From the NCBI RefSeq assembly GCF_022539255.1, contig NZ_JAKZBV010000002.1:124001-188000 (forward strand): 64,000 bases of DNA, in the 5' to 3' direction. Shown here one piece after another: positions 35,248-43,481 of this stretch; the first letter of the stretch is position 1; the number at the start of each line of letters is the position of its first letter. Below the pieces are notes generated by a model. It was not told where the DNA came from, made no database searches, and saw nothing but the letters and a program-made list of their open reading frames with translations. Source of the stretch: Sinomonas terrae (GTDB lineage: Bacteria; Actinomycetota; Actinomycetes; Actinomycetales; Micrococcaceae). A program made the translations under genes and the position numbers.

Positions 35248-36804
35248 CTAGCGGCCGGAGTTCTTCAGCGCGACGTAGTCGGACATCGGCACCGCGGCGC
35301 GGGCAGCGTGCTGGGCGATGATTCCGGGGCTGTAGCCGAGCAGGTCCATCAGGGTGCGGGCGTCGACTTCTTGGGTGAGGTCGCGGAGCGTGGCGTTGCG
35401 TGCTCGTTGGGCGTCGATGCCGAGGACTCTGAGGCGTTCTGCGAGGGTGCCCGGGTGGAGGTGCCGGCCTGCGCGGGTGCCTGGGAAGAGCCAGTCGGTG
35501 CCGGTGTTGGCGGTGTTGCGGTTCCCGGGGTTCTGCGATTGTTGCCAGAACATCTCGGTGAGTGCCGCGGGTACGGCCGCCGGGGTCATGCCGAGCTTGA
35601 TGAGCATGCCTTCCGGGGTGGTCGTGAGGTGATCTCGGCGGAGCATGACGATCTTGTTCAGCGGGTGTGCCCAGAGCAGGAGGATCAGCCCAGCGAGGCG
35701 CGTGGATCTGACCACGTGGTGGTGCTCGAGGCAGTTCCGGACGAGCTCTCTCCGCTGGGTTTGGGTGATCATCGGGATGCTCTGGGCGCTGCGGAACGGG
35801 GCGTCGAGCCCGGAGGGGCGGCCACTCTGTTGCCTGTTGAGCCAGCGGACGAAGTTCCGGACGGCCTTGCGGGTGCTGGGGCCGCTGCTGAGGTAGTCGT
35901 CGACGTGGGACTGCTGGAGGTCGTCTGCTCCGGCGTTGTGGTGCTGCCGGAGCCAGAGGAGGAACTTCCCGGCTTCGGTGATGTCCTGTTTGGCGGCGTG
36001 GGTGACGGTCTCGAGGTTGGTCTCGGGGTCTGCTGCCCTGGCGCGGACTCGTTTGAGGTGGTGCCAGGTGGCGAAGCGCTCGATGAGCCGGCTGGTCCCG
36101 TCATCGGGCAGGGCGTCGATTCTGGCGGCGATCCATTGTTCGAAGCGTGCGAGGTTCTCGTTCCCGCGGGCGGTCATCATGCGGTGGTGGACAAGCAGGG
36201 CGCGCAGGTGCTCTGCGGCGGCGGAGCGGGGGAGTGCGTCGAAGGCCTCGTGGGTGAGTGCGAGGGTGCGGTTCCCGATGGACTCGAGGAGTTGCCGGGC
36301 CTTGGTGCCTGGGCGCATGTAGGTGTAGATGCTCTCGGGTCGCCCTGTCTCGGTGAGCAGGCTTATGAGGCGGTGGAGTCGTAGGTCTTCGCCGGGTTTG
36401 AGCACGGCAGTGAGGTCGTCGGCGAGGGCGCACCTGACGCACAGGCCGGCACGGAATCTCTCTGCTTCGCGTTCGCAGCGGGTGCATGAGAGGTCGGTGG
36501 CGATGCCGGCGCAGTCGCGGCAGATCGGCTCGCCGGTGGCGGGGGAGCGGCCGGGGAGCATCCTGTCCTCGCGGCAGTCCGGGCAGGTGCCGTAGGTGTG
36601 GGTGGCCTGGGTGAAGCAGGCTCCGCAGACTGCCCCGTCCGGCCAGCGGACCCGGATCTTGGCGACATGCTGCTGGCACCGGTCGCACAGGTGGCTGCCT
36701 GCCGAGCGGGGCCGGCCTCGCTTGTTCTGCGGTGCGAAGTTCTCGAGTGTGGGCGGGCGCGCCGATCCGTTGCCTCCGGTTGCCGGGCGGCCGGGGTCAC
36801 TCAT
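35248..36804 (-). CDS. T1 module protein C: zinc-ribbon/degenerate tyrosine-recombinase protein
   Basis: A 518-residue protein. Six CxxC motifs between about residues 40 and 130 (CDRC, CGAC, CPDC, CRDC, CTRC, CVRC) suggest three zinc ribbons. The C-terminal 200 residues resemble a tyrosine recombinase: an Arg box near VMLRRDHL, then WLFPGTRAGRHLHP, and at the end LLGYSPGIIAQHAA and SDYVALKN with a candidate Tyr. The HxxR box is replaced by ARNATL and the GH box by GYS, so classical catalysis is doubtful. The start overlaps gene B by eight bases. It probably acts as a DNA-binding partner of the T1 recombinase (inference). Confidence 0.75.
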   Translation of the reverse strand: MSDPGRPATGGNGSARPPTLENFAPQNKRGRPRSAGSHLCDRCQQHVAKIRVRWPDGAVCGACFTQATHTYGTCPDCREDRMLPGRSPATGEPICRDCAGIATDLSCTRCEREAERFRAGLCVRCALADDLTAVLKPGEDLRLHRLISLLTETGRPESIYTYMRPGTKARQLLESIGNRTLALTHEAFDALPRSAAAEHLRALLVHHRMMTARGNENLARFEQWIAARIDALPDDGTSRLIERFATWHHLKRVRARAADPETNLETVTHAAKQDITEAGKFLLWLRQHHNAGADDLQQSHVDDYLSSGPSTRKAVRNFVRWLNRQQSGRPSGLDAPFRSAQSIPMITQTQRRELVRNCLEHHHVVRSTRLAGLILLLWAHPLNKIVMLRRDHLTTTPEGMLIKLGMTPAAVPAALTEMFWQQSQNPGNRNTANTGTDWLFPGTRAGRHLHPGTLAERLRVLGIDAQRARNATLRDLTQEVDARTLMDLLGYSPGIIAQHAARAAVPMSDYVALKNSGR

Positions 36805-37138
36805 CGTCTTCGACGATCCGTGCCCGGACAGGCCTGTACTGGCGCAGGTCGGGGATGTCGTCCCCGGATGCCTTGCGGCGCTGTCGCACCGTCCTGGCGT
36901 CGGTGGCGGTGTAGGCGATCAGGTCGTTGGGGGTGACGTCGAGCGCGTCGCAGAGGGCGACGAGGACTTTGAAGGAGATCCGCTCGGGCTCCTGGGTGAC
37001 GATGCGCCAGACGGCGTTGGCGGTGAGGGTGATGCCGCGCTCGTGCAGGAGCTCGGCGAGGTCCTTGGCTGTGTGGACGCCGCGGCGTGCCATGATCTCG
37101 CGGACGCGCCAGGTGTAGGTGATCTCGCGTCGGCTCAT
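36797..37138 (-). CDS. T1 module protein B: small HTH protein
   Basis: A 113-residue Cro/C1-type protein beginning MSRREITYTWRVREIMARRG. The HTH reads HTAKDLAELLHERGI...ANAVWRIVTQEPERIS, followed by the usual LVALCDALDVTPNDLI helix pair. The C-terminal tail ends in RPVRARIVEDDE. Its start overlaps the T1 recombinase stop and its stop overlaps gene C. The same size and place are found in module T2, so it is an obligate part of the unit. It may regulate the module or act as an excision/directionality factor (inference). Confidence 0.85.
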   Translation of the reverse strand: MSRREITYTWRVREIMARRGVHTAKDLAELLHERGITLTANAVWRIVTQEPERISFKVLVALCDALDVTPNDLIAYTATDARTVRQRRKASGDDIPDLRQYRPVRARIVEDDE

Positions 37139-38244
37139 GGGTTCCTCCTCTGTGCCTGCAGTCCGAGGGCTGCCTGGATGGTGCGTTCGTGGGCCCGTTC
37201 GAGGGCGAGGCGCTGGTAGTCGGGGGAGGGCATGGTGTAGCCCGAGGTCGTCGCGGCGTGCTCGTGGCCGAGCTGGAGCTGGACGAAGGCGACGTCGAAG
37301 CCCTCTCCGGTGATCAGGTGGGTGGCGTAGGAGCGGCGGAAGGAGTGCAGGTCGAGCCCGGGCGGGAAGCCGAGCTCGTCGACAAGGTCGCGTAGCCTGC
37401 CGATCAGGTGGGACTCGCCCACGATCGAGCCGCCGCTGGTGGGGAAGAGGTCGGTCACGGGGTGCCCGTAGCGGGGGAGCCCGTTGCGGATCCAGTCCTG
37501 GATCATCTCCACCGACCAGGGCCAGACGGTCAGGACCGAGCGGGGCTTCTTCGCCGAGCCGCGGTGCGACTTCCCCCAGCGCACGCGCAGCACGCCGTGG
37601 TCGCCGAGGTAGGGCGCACGCGCGTTGCGGGAGAAGTCCACGACCTGCAGGTGGCGCAGCTCGTTGGCGCGCAGGCCCCAGCCGTAGGCCGTCTTGAACG
37701 CGATCGCGTCCCGCCACGCTGCCAGGGCGCCCTTGCGGCCTGAGTCCAGGATCCGCTCGACCTCCAGGTCGGCCAGGTCGAAGAGGTCCTGCAGCTCCCG
37801 CTGGGTGAAGGGCCGCTTGGCCGGGCGCGCCTCGGAGGGCTGGGCGTGGGTGACGCGGTTCAGCTCGGTGACGATCTGGGCGAAGACCTGCCCGAACAGC
37901 TTCGCGCTCTGCTCGCACCAGTCGTAGTGCGGGTCGCAGGCGTACTCGCAGAAGAGCTTGATGTGGCCCTGGTACGAGCGAACGGTCCCGTGGGAGAGGT
38001 TCCGAACAGCCCTGGCGTGGGAGAAGAAGTCGTCGGCGTCCCCGAGGGTCCATTCCCACGGATAGCGGCCGGAGAAGTCCACCAGGCTCATCACCACGCT
38101 CCGACGGGTCCGGATCGTCGCCGACGCGAAGTCCTTCGCCCGCTGCTGACGGCCCCAGCCGTCCAGGACCATGCCGAGGAACGCATCCGGGTCTGGCGCC
38201 TGCCCGCCGAACGGGGCGAAAAGCACATTCTTATCCTGGGCCAT
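37135..38244 (-). CDS. T1 module protein A: tyrosine recombinase
   Basis: A 369-residue integrase with an SAM-like core-binding domain (about 30-130, GRYPWEWTLGDADDFF) and a catalytic domain. All active residues are present: Arg in GWGLRANELRHL, Lys candidates in WGKSHRGSAKKPRS, HSFRRSYATH, GHEHAATT and the nucleophile Tyr in TTSGYTM. The ATG at 38244 sits 26 bp from a 15-bp-arm palindrome. It is the first gene of the overlapping A-B-C module. Its duplicate at 52585-55147 is split by an IS256-type element. Confidence 0.92.
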   Translation of the reverse strand: MAQDKNVLFAPFGGQAPDPDAFLGMVLDGWGRQQRAKDFASATIRTRRSVVMSLVDFSGRYPWEWTLGDADDFFSHARAVRNLSHGTVRSYQGHIKLFCEYACDPHYDWCEQSAKLFGQVFAQIVTELNRVTHAQPSEARPAKRPFTQRELQDLFDLADLEVERILDSGRKGALAAWRDAIAFKTAYGWGLRANELRHLQVVDFSRNARAPYLGDHGVLRVRWGKSHRGSAKKPRSVLTVWPWSVEMIQDWIRNGLPRYGHPVTDLFPTSGGSIVGESHLIGRLRDLVDELGFPPGLDLHSFRRSYATHLITGEGFDVAFVQLQLGHEHAATTSGYTMPSPDYQRLALERAHERTIQAALGLQAQRRNP

Positions 38245-38270
38245 CGACCGTCCTCAGCACTCGAAACGTG

Positions 38271-38307
38271 ATTGCGATACTCGCACACAGATTGCGAGAA
38301 CCGCAAT
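38271..38307. promoter_or_regulatory. Inverted repeat upstream of T1 recombinase
   Basis: ATTGCGATACTCGCA and TGCGAGAACCGCAAT form 15-bp arms (13 matching) around CACAGAT. It sits between 26 and 63 bp upstream of the T1 start, and is repeated in the right arm at 52522-52558. It could be an operator for the module's HTH protein or a recombinase core site. The neighbouring 38308-38569 contains two TCAGAAGCC repeats and no gene. Confidence 0.6.
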
Positions 38308-38569
38308 GCACCACACCGAATCCGCACGTCAGAAGCCGAATCAGCCCAGATTTCTTGGGCTGGCCGACACCCACGGGCACCACAGGGCCGAGGCGCTGCC
38401 GTACAGAGAAAGTGCAGGTCAGAAGCCAGTTGAAGGTAGGCAGAGGATCGTTACCCGAAACCTCACGATGTGCGAAGAAGGCACACGGAGTCTTTTCTAC
38501 TGGCACCCCTGCGTATCAGGTTTGGGCGTAATCAACACACATGACAGGGGCTCGCCTTGAGCCTGAACT

Positions 38570-39085
38570 TCAGGACGCTGCCAGCCGTGAGCGTTTCCGG
38601 ACGGCGACGAGTCCGACTATCAGAAGCGATACCCCGGCCGCCAGGACCGGCAGCGAAAAGATGGCGAGAACGGTCGGGAGCCCATTCGGTCCGATGAAGT
38701 CGAAAGGGTCGTGCTCATCGGGGTGAAGGATCCACTCTGCGGTTGGTCCCAGTTCCGAAGGGTCATTCGAAAGGGCAAAGGCCTGGAACGTCTCGCCGGC
38801 CGAATAGGTCTGGTCGCAGGACGTGGAGTAGAACTGCTCTGTTCTTTGCCCATGCCAATCGAAGGCCACGCGCAGACTCTGGCTATTCCGGCACCCGTCG
38901 GGCGTGAGGCGATTCAGCGCGGTGACGGTCACGGGCACCGCCGTTCCCTGCGGCTGCATTGAGGAGGCTGTCAAGCCTGCCCCGCCCAAAGCACCGAGCA
39001 GGGTCAGGATCGCACCCCAGAGGATCAGGCGGGCTCCTGGCCAAGTACGAGCCGGGGATGGATGGTAGGAAGGCGTTCGACTCAT
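38570..39085 (-). CDS. Two-helix membrane protein between modules
   Basis: A 171-residue protein: N-terminal helix ARLILWGAILTLLGALGGAG, an extracytoplasmic domain of about 85 residues with two cysteines (DGCRNSQSL, STSCDQTYSAGETF), and a C-terminal helix PTVLAIFSLPVLAAGVSLLI followed by basic residues. No family is recognised; it resembles the small DUF3592-like surface proteins. It is the only non-recombinase gene of the arm. The right-arm copy (51743-52259) is frameshifted. Confidence 0.7.
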   Translation of the reverse strand: MSRTPSYHPSPARTWPGARLILWGAILTLLGALGGAGLTASSMQPQGTAVPVTVTALNRLTPDGCRNSQSLRVAFDWHGQRTEQFYSTSCDQTYSAGETFQAFALSNDPSELGPTAEWILHPDEHDPFDFIGPNGLPTVLAIFSLPVLAAGVSLLIVGLVAVRKRSRLAAS

Positions 39086-39264
39086 CCTTGCCACCACGAT
39101 ATGACCGCATTCGAAAGGGGATAGTGCAGGGGCGGAAGATCTTGGTTCCCCCCTCTGGCGCCCGACCTCGCTGTCGGGGAGCAGATGTTGTCGCCGACCG
39201 GATTGCTGCTCGCTTTGCCCATGCGTCCCCCTCCGCGTTCGTTGAGACCGGAGACTACCTCCTT

Positions 39265-40785
39265 CTAGGGCCGAGTGACAGGCCGCTTGAGATCCGCGTA
39301 TCGAGCCCAGTTCTCTCCGGCTGCGTTGGCGTGGAGGAAGGCGACTTGGTAGCTGTAGCCGAGGGCGTCGGCGACCACGGACGGGGGCATCTGGGTGACG
39401 AGGTCGTCCAGTGCCCGGTTCCGGGCTCCCTGCAGGTCGATGCCGAGGGAGCGGAGCCTGTCCATGATGGTGTTCGGGTGCAGGTGGTGGCCGGCGCGCG
39501 CTCCGGGGAAGAGCCAAGGGCTCTCGGTGACACCGGTCCTCAGGTTGGGCCTGCACTCGAGGTGATCGAGGAGCAGGTCGCCGAACGGTGCCGGGACGGG
39601 GACGGGGCGGACTCCGAAGGTGATGTAGGTCTGGCCCGTCGCGGGATCGACGGTGATCGCGTCGGCGCGCAGCGCTGCGACGCGGACGAGGGGCTGGGCA
39701 TAGAGCAGCAGGAGGATGCCTGCGACGCGGTAGGGGCGGGATTCGCTGGTTCCCGTGAGGAGCTCACGGAGCCAGGCGAGCCGCCGGTCCTGGGCGAGGG
39801 TCGGCCGTGATTGGGCCGTGTAGTAACCGATGTCGACGCTGGTGTTGAGCCGGGTCTTGCGGGCGAAGACGAAGAAGGTGCGGATCAGCTTGCGGGTGGT
39901 GGGGCCGCTGGCTCTCCACTCGTCCGCGTCCTGCTGGGTGCAGCTCGCGGCGTTGCGGTGGTGGGTCTCCCAGAGCCATTGGAGGAATTTGGCGGTCTCG
40001 GTGATCTCCTGCTTGGCGGAGTGGACCGGTCCTCTGGCCGGGCTCTCCGGGGTGGCGGTGGACCGGATGCGCCTGAGGTGGTGCCATCTGGCGAAGTGCT
40101 CCACTGGTCTGGCGACTTCGGGTGCCAGGGGGCGGAGCTTGTCCTCGATCCAGGCCTCGAACCGGGCAAGGTACGGGTCCTGGTAGGGGAGCAGGCCATG
40201 GTGGACTAGGAGGGCGCGGAGGTGGTCGACGGCGCGCGCCGCGGTCGGGATGTGGGTGTCGAGGCCTCCGTGGGTCAGGGACGTGGTCCCCGCCGCGAGC
40301 GAGGCCAGGAGAGTCTGGACCTTGGGGGAGCGCTTCCAGGTGATGATGCTCTCCGGGCGCTCGGCCTGGCAGAGGACGTCGACGAGCCGTCCCATCGCCG
40401 CGGGATCCGCCGGTTCGGCGAGGAGCAGGGCGGTGAGGTCGTCTCGGAGGGAGCAGCGGGCGCAGGTGCCGTGCCGGTAGGGCTCGGCCTCGGTCCCGCA
40501 GCGGGTGCAGTGGAAGTCGTGGGGGATGCCAGCGCAATGGGCGCAGCGGGGCCCGTCCTCGAGGTGGGGCGGGCCGGGGAGGAGGCGGTGCTGGCCGCAG
40601 CCGGGGCAGGTTCCGTGGGTCCGGGTGGCGGTGGTGAAGCAGGGGCCGCAGACCTTCCCCTCCGGCCACCACACCCTGGCCCTGCCGGCGTTGCGGCCGC
40701 AGCGAGCACAGAGAGTAGTGCCGGTGGTGCGGGGCCGTCCGCGGGTGGTCGTGCGCGGGTTCAGGCCTGCCGGCTCAGTGGTCAT
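39265..40785 (-). CDS. T2 module protein C: zinc-ribbon/degenerate tyrosine-recombinase protein
   Basis: A 506-residue paralogue of the T1 C protein. Six CxxC motifs (CARC, CGPC, CPGC, CAHC, CTRC, CARC) lie in the first 120 residues. The C-terminal region shares WLFPGARAGHHLHP, RLRSLGIDLQGARNRALDDL and ALGYSYQVA, ending in WARYADLKRP. The aligned Tyr is kept, but the HxxR and GH catalytic boxes are not. Conservation of this odd core in both modules argues for a structural or synaptic role. It overlaps gene B by eleven bases. Confidence 0.75.
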   Translation of the reverse strand: MTTEPAGLNPRTTTRGRPRTTGTTLCARCGRNAGRARVWWPEGKVCGPCFTTATRTHGTCPGCGQHRLLPGPPHLEDGPRCAHCAGIPHDFHCTRCGTEAEPYRHGTCARCSLRDDLTALLLAEPADPAAMGRLVDVLCQAERPESIITWKRSPKVQTLLASLAAGTTSLTHGGLDTHIPTAARAVDHLRALLVHHGLLPYQDPYLARFEAWIEDKLRPLAPEVARPVEHFARWHHLRRIRSTATPESPARGPVHSAKQEITETAKFLQWLWETHHRNAASCTQQDADEWRASGPTTRKLIRTFFVFARKTRLNTSVDIGYYTAQSRPTLAQDRRLAWLRELLTGTSESRPYRVAGILLLLYAQPLVRVAALRADAITVDPATGQTYITFGVRPVPVPAPFGDLLLDHLECRPNLRTGVTESPWLFPGARAGHHLHPNTIMDRLRSLGIDLQGARNRALDDLVTQMPPSVVADALGYSYQVAFLHANAAGENWARYADLKRPVTRP

Positions 40786-41116
40786 CGTCGATGATGCGGG
40801 CGCGGCGTGGGCGGGCGGCGCGGTTGAGGTCGACGACGTTGGGGGATGAGGCGGTTCCGGTCCTTCGGGCCTTCACGTCCGCTGCGGTGACGGTGATGAG
40901 GTCCTCGGGGCCGCAGGAGAAGATGTCGCAGATCGCGGCGATCAGCTGCAGGGCGACACGTTCGGGCTTCTGGTTCACGAGCCGGTAGACCTGGGGGCGG
41001 GAGAGGACGATCCCGCGCTCGGCGAGCAGCGGGATGAGGTCGGTGGTGTTGTGCAGACCGCGGGCGGCCATCAGCTCCGCGAGCCGCCACCGGTACTCGA
41101 CCTGCCGCTTCACCAC
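40775..41116 (-). CDS. T2 module protein B: small HTH protein
   Basis: 113 residues, exactly the length of its T1 counterpart. It starts MVKRQVEYRWRLAELMAARG, with the HTH as RGIVLSRPQVYRLVNQKPER and then LIAAICDIFSCGPEDLI. It ends in a basic/acidic tail (RPRRARIIDDDH) that parallels the T1 protein. Both ends overlap the flanking genes, so A, B and C are translationally coupled. Confidence 0.85.
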   Translation of the reverse strand: MVKRQVEYRWRLAELMAARGLHNTTDLIPLLAERGIVLSRPQVYRLVNQKPERVALQLIAAICDIFSCGPEDLITVTAADVKARRTGTASSPNVVDLNRAARPRRARIIDDDH

Positions 41117-42216
41117 TCGCCCTCCGGATGCCCGAGGGCCTCGTCCAGGGTCCGCTCGAGCCCTTCCCGTAGGGTCTTCGTGCGGAAGTCGTCGCTGACG
41201 AACTGGTAGATGCCGGTGGTGGAGGCGTGCTCGTGCCCCATCTGAAACTGCACGAACCTAGGATCCCATCCATCCTCCAGAAGATGGGTCGCATAAGACC
41301 TCCGCAGCGAGTGCAGGTCCAGCCCGTCTGCCGGGATTCCGAGCTCGGCGACGTAGCGGCGCAGCCGCCGCAGGAGGGTGGATTCGCTGATCAGCCCTCC
41401 GCGTTCGCTGGGGAACAGGTCGAGGGTGTCGAGGGTGCCGCGGCCGTTGGCCAGCCAGTCCTCGAAGATGCCGGGGGTCCAGTCGAAGACGGTCAGGACG
41501 CTGCGGGGCTTGGGAGGGGAGGCCCGCCGGGACTTGCCGAAGCGGACCTTGCACACCCCGAACTTCCCGAACCGGCGGGCGTGCGGATTGGTGGCGAAGT
41601 CGACCACCTGAAGGTGCCGGACCTCGTTGAACCGCAGCCCGTAGGAGTAGGCGGCCTTGAGCATGACCGCGTCGCGGTAGGCTGCCTGCCAGCCCTTGTT
41701 CCCGGAGGCGGCGGCGCGCTCGACCTCGTCGTCCGCGTGGTCGAAGAGCAGCTGCAGCTCCCGACGGGTGAACGGGCGCTTCGCGGGCCGGCCCTCGAAC
41801 TCCTGAACATGGGCGGCGGTGTTCCACTCGAAGAACACCTGGGCAGGGTGGGTGCCGAAGAGCTTCTCGCAGTGCCGGTCCCAGCCGTAGTCCGGGTTGG
41901 CGACGTACGAGGTGAAGGCCCTCAGGGCGGACTGCTGGGCCCGGACCGAGGAGTGGGCGAGGTGCTTGATCGAGCGCAGGTCGCCGAAGTACTCCTCGAC
42001 GTGGGCCGGCGTCCAGTTCCACGGGAACTCGTTCATGTGCTCGACGAAACGGCTCACGTAGCGGATCCGCTGGGCGATCGTGTCGAACTGGAGGTTGCGC
42101 GAGAGCTGCTGGTTGCGCCACCCGTCCAGCATCTCCTTGAAGGTGTGCTGCTCGGGATGCAGCAGCGGGACCGAGCCCGCCACAGACAGCACCCGACCCG
42201 ACCGGTCCACACCCAA
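41110..42216 (-). CDS. T2 module protein A: tyrosine recombinase
   Basis: A tyrosine recombinase with all catalytic residues: Arg in YGLRFNEVRHL, basic hairpin FGKSRRASPPKPRS, HSLRRSYATH, GHEHASTTGIY with the Tyr nucleophile. The N-terminal domain shares FPWNWTPAHVEEYF with T1. I place the start at the TTG at 42216, since TCTGGAGGCAGG lies just upstream and the length then matches T1 and T3 up to the conserved MLDGW. A longer frame to 42312 would run across the GAATCA/TGATTC palindrome. An intact duplicate lies at 46023-47129. Confidence 0.9.
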   Translation of the reverse strand: MGVDRSGRVLSVAGSVPLLHPEQHTFKEMLDGWRNQQLSRNLQFDTIAQRIRYVSRFVEHMNEFPWNWTPAHVEEYFGDLRSIKHLAHSSVRAQQSALRAFTSYVANPDYGWDRHCEKLFGTHPAQVFFEWNTAAHVQEFEGRPAKRPFTRRELQLLFDHADDEVERAAASGNKGWQAAYRDAVMLKAAYSYGLRFNEVRHLQVVDFATNPHARRFGKFGVCKVRFGKSRRASPPKPRSVLTVFDWTPGIFEDWLANGRGTLDTLDLFPSERGGLISESTLLRRLRRYVAELGIPADGLDLHSLRRSYATHLLEDGWDPRFVQFQMGHEHASTTGIYQFVSDDFRTKTLREGLERTLDEALGHPEGEW

Positions 42217-42245
42217 TTCCTGCCTCCAGACGCCGCTCAACAAAC

Positions 42246-42258
42246 GAATCAATGATTC
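42246..42258. promoter_or_regulatory. Palindrome and repeated motif upstream of T2 recombinase
   Basis: GAATCA-A-TGATTC, about 30 bp before the chosen start. The 12-mer TGATTCATCAGA beginning in this palindrome occurs again, in the same orientation, at 42442-42453, close to the inner end of the arm. Recombinase or HTH-protein binding is inferred. Both are repeated in the right arm. Confidence 0.5.
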
Positions 42259-42482
42259 ATCAGACGCAACATCAGGGCAAATCCCCACGTCAGAGGCCGG
42301 TTCTCTGGACAAGCAAGCTCCCGGCCAGTCCTCGTGCGGAAGCCGAGCCCGGCCTGAAATCAGGGCCGGGATCAGCCCCAGATCCGCACAACTCCGGGCA
42401 CCAGGGGCCGTCCCGCGTCAGTGCTGGGCGAGGAGGCAGTGTGATTCATCAGATGAGATACGCAGAGTACTGCTTGACATAA

Positions 42483-42536
42483 GGCGGGTTATCGGCGTTC
42501 ATTCTGAACGCTCGTTAGACGCGAGAATCGTGCATC
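42483..42536. repeat. Left inner flank: att-like sequence
   Basis: Just beyond the identical arm, this 54-bp stretch matches the complement of 45703-45756 imperfectly: GTTATCGGC, TTC, TCG, TA and ACG are kept, and GAGAATCGTGCATC is perfect, while the blocks between differ. Conserved short blocks around a variable core are what a tyrosine-recombinase attachment site with variable coupling sequence would look like (inference). Confidence 0.6.
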
Positions 42537-42653
42537 CGTTTTGCAGAACCCCGGCCCCGGAGGACGCGCCGGGTTCGGTTCCCGATGGCCACGGAAGGCG
42601 TGCGCACCTGCTGGCTAGAATCGGGATACAACCGCCGTGGAGAGGACGCGCCC

Positions 42654-43235
42654 GTGGGGCTGCTGGAACCCAAAGACCTGGTATTCGAGTTCTCCATGCG
42701 CCGTCTGGGACCCGAGGCGCTGCGGGACATCCCGGAGGAATACGCGCATCACTGGCGGGTGAAGATCACAGGCAGGCAGCTCGACGAGGACTTCGACGAG
42801 GTCGACGAGGTGACGGTCGGCGACGCGGAGGCCTACGTGATCCCGGACGCCGCCGGCCAGCGAGACCTCTTCCTCACCCTCGACGCCCACAGCCAGGACC
42901 TCGCCGACGTCGGCGAGATGCTCCAGATTATCCGCCCGGACCTCCTCGAGGCCCTCGCCGAATCCTGGGGCCGAGACCTCCTGTACGTGTCTTATATCGA
43001 GCTCGACAGGGCCCACCGCGGCCGCGGGCTGGGCAAGGCGGTCCTGGAGGGCATCCTCGACGGCGTCGGCCGGTACGTGGGGCTCGTCGTCCTCGAGGCC
43101 GCGCCCCTGCCCGGCGACGACGCCGCCGAGGAGGGCAGCCTGCTGCACCGCTCGGCCAAGCGCTCCCTCGCTCGCTACTGGTCAGCTGCAGGGTTCGAAA
43201 AAGCCGACGGCGACTGGATGTACCAGCTGGTCTGA
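42654..43235 (+). CDS. GNAT-type acetyltransferase-like protein (cargo)
   Basis: About 193 residues from the GTG at 42654, which has GGAGAGGA seven bases upstream; an in-frame ATG at 42585 lacks one. The acetyl-CoA loop is LDRAHRGRGLGKAVLEGILD (R-x-x-G-x-G), preceded by the strand LLYVSYIEL and followed by LVVLEAAPLPGD and YWSAAGFEKAD, all in GNAT order. The substrate is unknown. Its codon use is like that of the host, unlike the more AT-rich operon after it, so the cargo has at least two origins. Confidence 0.78.
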   Translation: MGLLEPKDLVFEFSMRRLGPEALRDIPEEYAHHWRVKITGRQLDEDFDEVDEVTVGDAEAYVIPDAAGQRDLFLTLDAHSQDLADVGEMLQIIRPDLLEALAESWGRDLLYVSYIELDRAHRGRGLGKAVLEGILDGVGRYVGLVVLEAAPLPGDDAAEEGSLLHRSAKRSLARYWSAAGFEKADGDWMYQLV

Positions 43236-43481
43236 AGGCCAGCCCGGCCGTGGCACCGAAGCCGATTCGGGAGACTCGCCTTCTAGCCGACCTATCGGTT
43301 CCTATCGGCCCTCGAACGGCCGACCAAGCTCTCAGGAGGTCGGCCTTAGGTCGCCGCGATTGGTGCTCTCTGCTTACCATGCGTGGCACATAGGGGCCTA
43401 GGAAGCGATGCTAGATTTGGTGTCAGTTTTAGTGCAGGTGGAGGTACCATTCTAAGTGTCGGAACGATAGGTTAACGGACT

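Larger units (their letters stand above)
35111..42482 (-). repeat. Left arm of the inverted duplication (7372 bp, intact)
   Basis: Contains, reading inward from the outer end, module T1 (three genes), a small membrane protein, and module T2 (three genes), all on the minus strand. It matches the right arm with coordinates summing to a constant in each block (88239 near T2, 90829 near T1, 92282 at the outer end). The steps equal the two inserted elements plus their target duplications, with a net of two further bases. It is the undisturbed reference copy. Confidence 0.93.

Noticed and set aside
36797..38059. A 420-codon frame covering the T1 recombinase region and the HTH gene
   Set aside because: The first 300 codons are the out-of-frame shadow of the recombinase. 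Only the last 113 codons, from the ATG at 37138, are the HTH gene.
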